In this document: positions 62,211 through 64,000 of the stretch, piece by piece | Layout of the letters: the number at the start of each line of letters is the position of its first letter | Position numbering within the stretch: position 1 is the first letter of the stretch | NCBI GenBank assembly: GCA_964036275.1 | Contig: CAXIWQ010000177.1 | Span: forward strand, 1-64,000 | Origin: Litoditis marina | Taxonomy: Eukaryota > Nematoda > Chromadorea > Rhabditida > Rhabditidae | Direction of reading: 5' to 3' | Length of the DNA stretch: 64,000 nt | Notes under the pieces: generated by a model | The model's input: only the letters and a program-made list of their open reading frames with translations | Databases searched by the model: none | Told to the model about the DNA's origin: nothing | Made by a program: the position numbers and the translations under genes

Positions 62211-63790
62211 GAATATTTTATCAAATCTGTTGCTCCCAGCAACAAAAACCTGATACGACAATCTATTCTGTGGCGCACAGTCACAAAAGACAAATTAACG
62301 CGGTTATTACCTCTTTGCCTTGCAGCTACAGAAAAAAGTTCATACGGCTATCAAGTCTGTTGCTCCCAGCTACGAAAACCTAATACGACTTTATATTCTG
62401 TGGCGCACAGCCACAAAAGACAAATTAACGCGGTTATTGACTCTTTGCCGTGCAGCTACAGGAAAAAGGTTATACGGCTATCAAGTATGTTGCTCCCAGC
62501 TACAAAAACCTAATACGACTATCTATTCTGTGGCGCACAGCCACAAAATACGAATTGACGCGGTTATCGACTCTTTGCCTTGCAGCTACAGAGAACAGTT
62601 CATACGGCTATCAAGTCTGTTGCTCCCAGCTACGAAAACCTAATACGACTTTATATTCTGTGGCGCACAGCCACAAAAGACAAATTAACGCGGTTATTGA
62701 CTCTTTGCCGTGCAGCTACAGGAAAAAGGTTATACGGCTATCAAGTATGTTGCTCCCAGCTACAAAAACCTAATACGACTATCTATTCTGTGGCGCACAG
62801 CCACAAAATACGAATTGACGCGGTTATCGACTCTTTGCCTTGCAGCTACAGAGAACAGTTCATACGGCTATCAAATCTGTTGCTCCCAGCTACAAAAACC
62901 TAATACGACAATCTATTCTGTGGCGCACAGCCACAAAAGACGAATTAACGCGGTTATTGACTCTTTGCCTCGCAGTTACAGAGAACATTTCATACGGCTA
63001 TCAAATCTGTTGCTCCCAGCTACAAAAACCTAATACGACAATCTATTCTGTGGCGCACAGCCACAAAGACGAATTAACGCGGTTATTGACATTTTGACTT
63101 GCAGCTACAAAAAAAAATCATACGGCTATCAAGTCTGTTGCTCCCAGCTACAAAAACCTAATACGACTATCTATTCTGTGGCGCACAGCCACAAAATACG
63201 AATTGACGCGGTTATCGACTCTTTGCCTTGCAGCTACAAAAAAAAGTTCATACGGCTATCAAGTCTGTTGCTCCCAGCTACAAAAACCTAATACGACTTT
63301 ATATTCTGTGGCGCACAGCCACAAAAGACAAATTAACGCGGTTATTGACTCTTTGCCGTGCAGCTACAGGAAAAAGGTTATACGGCTATCAAGTATGTTG
63401 CTCCCAGCTACAAAAACCTAATACGACTATCTATTCTGTGGCGCACAGCCACAAAATACGAATTAACGCGGTTATCGACTCTTTGCCTTGCAGCTACAGA
63501 GAACAGTTCATACGGCTATCAAATCTGTTGCTCCCAGCTACAAAAACCTAATACGACAATCTATTCTGTGGCGCACAGCCACAAAATACGAATTATCGCG
63601 GTTATCGACTTGTTGGCTTGCAGCTACAGAGAAAAGTTCATACGGCTATCAAGTCTGTTGCTCCCAGCTACAAAAACCTAATACGACTATATATTCTGTG
63701 GCGCACAGCCACAAAAGACGAATTAACGCGGTTATTGACTCTTTGCCTCGCAGTTACAGAGAATATTTTATCAAATCTGTTGCTCCCAGC
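62211..63790 (+). repeat. Satellite block flanked by two copies of an 8-bp-deletion monomer
   Basis: Monomers at about 62,211 and 63,761 share AATATTTTATCAAATC, which lacks eight bases of the usual AATATTTCATACGGCTATC, followed by CCCAGCAACAAAAACCTG. The shared deletion and linked substitution show common descent of the two monomers, 1,550 bp apart (12 monomers minus the deletion). Confidence 0.8.
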
Positions 63791-64000
63791 AACAAAAACC
63801 TGATACGACAATCTATTCTGTGGCGCACAGCCACAAAAGACAAATTAACGCGGTTATTACCTCTTTGCCTTGCAGCTACAGAAAAAAGTTCATACGGCTA
63901 TCAAGTCTGTTGCTCCCAGCTACGAAAACCTAATACGACTTTATATTCTGTGGCGCACAGCCACAAAAGACAAATTAACGCGGTTATTGACTCTTTGCCG

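Larger units (their letters stand above)
46557..64000 (+). repeat. Satellite array, right part (~130-bp monomer)
   Basis: The same satellite in the same orientation and phase resumes exactly where it was broken at 44,622, so the intervening DNA is an insertion into an existing array. About 134 copies lie between the insertion and the window end, and the array runs off the right edge. The first ~1 kb carries the diverged variants also seen at 38-44 kb. From about 47.6 kb the monomers belong to a more homogeneous domain dominated by 11- and 12-mer repeats. No gene is supported here. Confidence 0.97.

Noticed and set aside
1..64000. tRNA, rRNA, snRNA genes or conserved protein domains
   Set aside because: No cloverleaf, rRNA core motif or recognisable domain was seen on either strand in the satellite or the insertion.

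Overview
This window is a eukaryotic satellite-DNA landscape with no protein-coding or RNA gene that I can support. About 62 kb of the 64 kb is a head-to-tail tandem array of a ~130-bp monomer, roughly 475-480 copies, all in the same orientation and running off both ends of the window. A mosaic insertion of about 1.9 kb (44,623-46,556) interrupts it once. Megabase-type tandem satellite, higher-order repeats and a MITE/Helitron-like insertion point to an animal (or at least eukaryotic) heterochromatic block, centromeric, pericentromeric or subtelomeric. I cannot name the species, and nothing in the sequence proves centromere function.

The array is hierarchical. Each 130-bp monomer divides into three diverged subunits of about 44, 41 and 45 bp. 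Each subunit opens with CAGCYACA plus an A-tract, has an ACG core near its middle, and ends in a TCTGTTGC-like block, so the monomer looks like an old triplication of a ~43-bp ancestor. Monomers come in recognisable variant types that recur in a fixed order, giving local higher-order repeats (HORs) of 5, 8, 9, 10, 11, 12, 13 and 15 monomers (periods about 649, 1040, 1168, 1297, 1430, 1557, 1694 and 1950 bp). Above that are multi-kilobase duplications: 10.06-15.57 kb is repeated almost exactly at 17.58-23.09 kb, and 7.57-14.40 kb is repeated at 26.77-31.39 kb, the second copy lacking whole 8-mer and 9-mer blocks.

Region by region: 1-33.9 kb is a well-homogenised domain with many recent duplications. 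33.9-47.6 kb is more heterogeneous, with private monomer variants and small indels, and contains the insertion. 47.6-64 kb is a second homogenised domain of 11- and 12-mer repeats, with a dense cluster of 1-2 bp indels at 53.5-55.5 kb that may be consensus error or real decay.

The insertion begins with a perfect 200-bp inverted repeat around a 129-bp loop. It continues with a 125-130-bp minisatellite holding seven exact TGACGTCA (CRE-type) octamers, a duplicated ~140-bp unit and an (ACCC)6 microsatellite, and it ends in a GC-rich hairpin. Subterminal inverted repeats, internal tandem repeats, a microsatellite and a 3' hairpin together resemble non-autonomous Helitron/Helentron-type elements. 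This is inference: no transposase or Rep/helicase is present. The insertion arms share short words with the satellite, so the two may be related.

The many open frames of 60-323 codons are by-products of the repeat. They begin at TTG, shift frame with every 130-bp step, and are repeated hundreds of times. I annotate none as a gene. Boundaries of HOR blocks are estimates by eye, good to about 50 bp.
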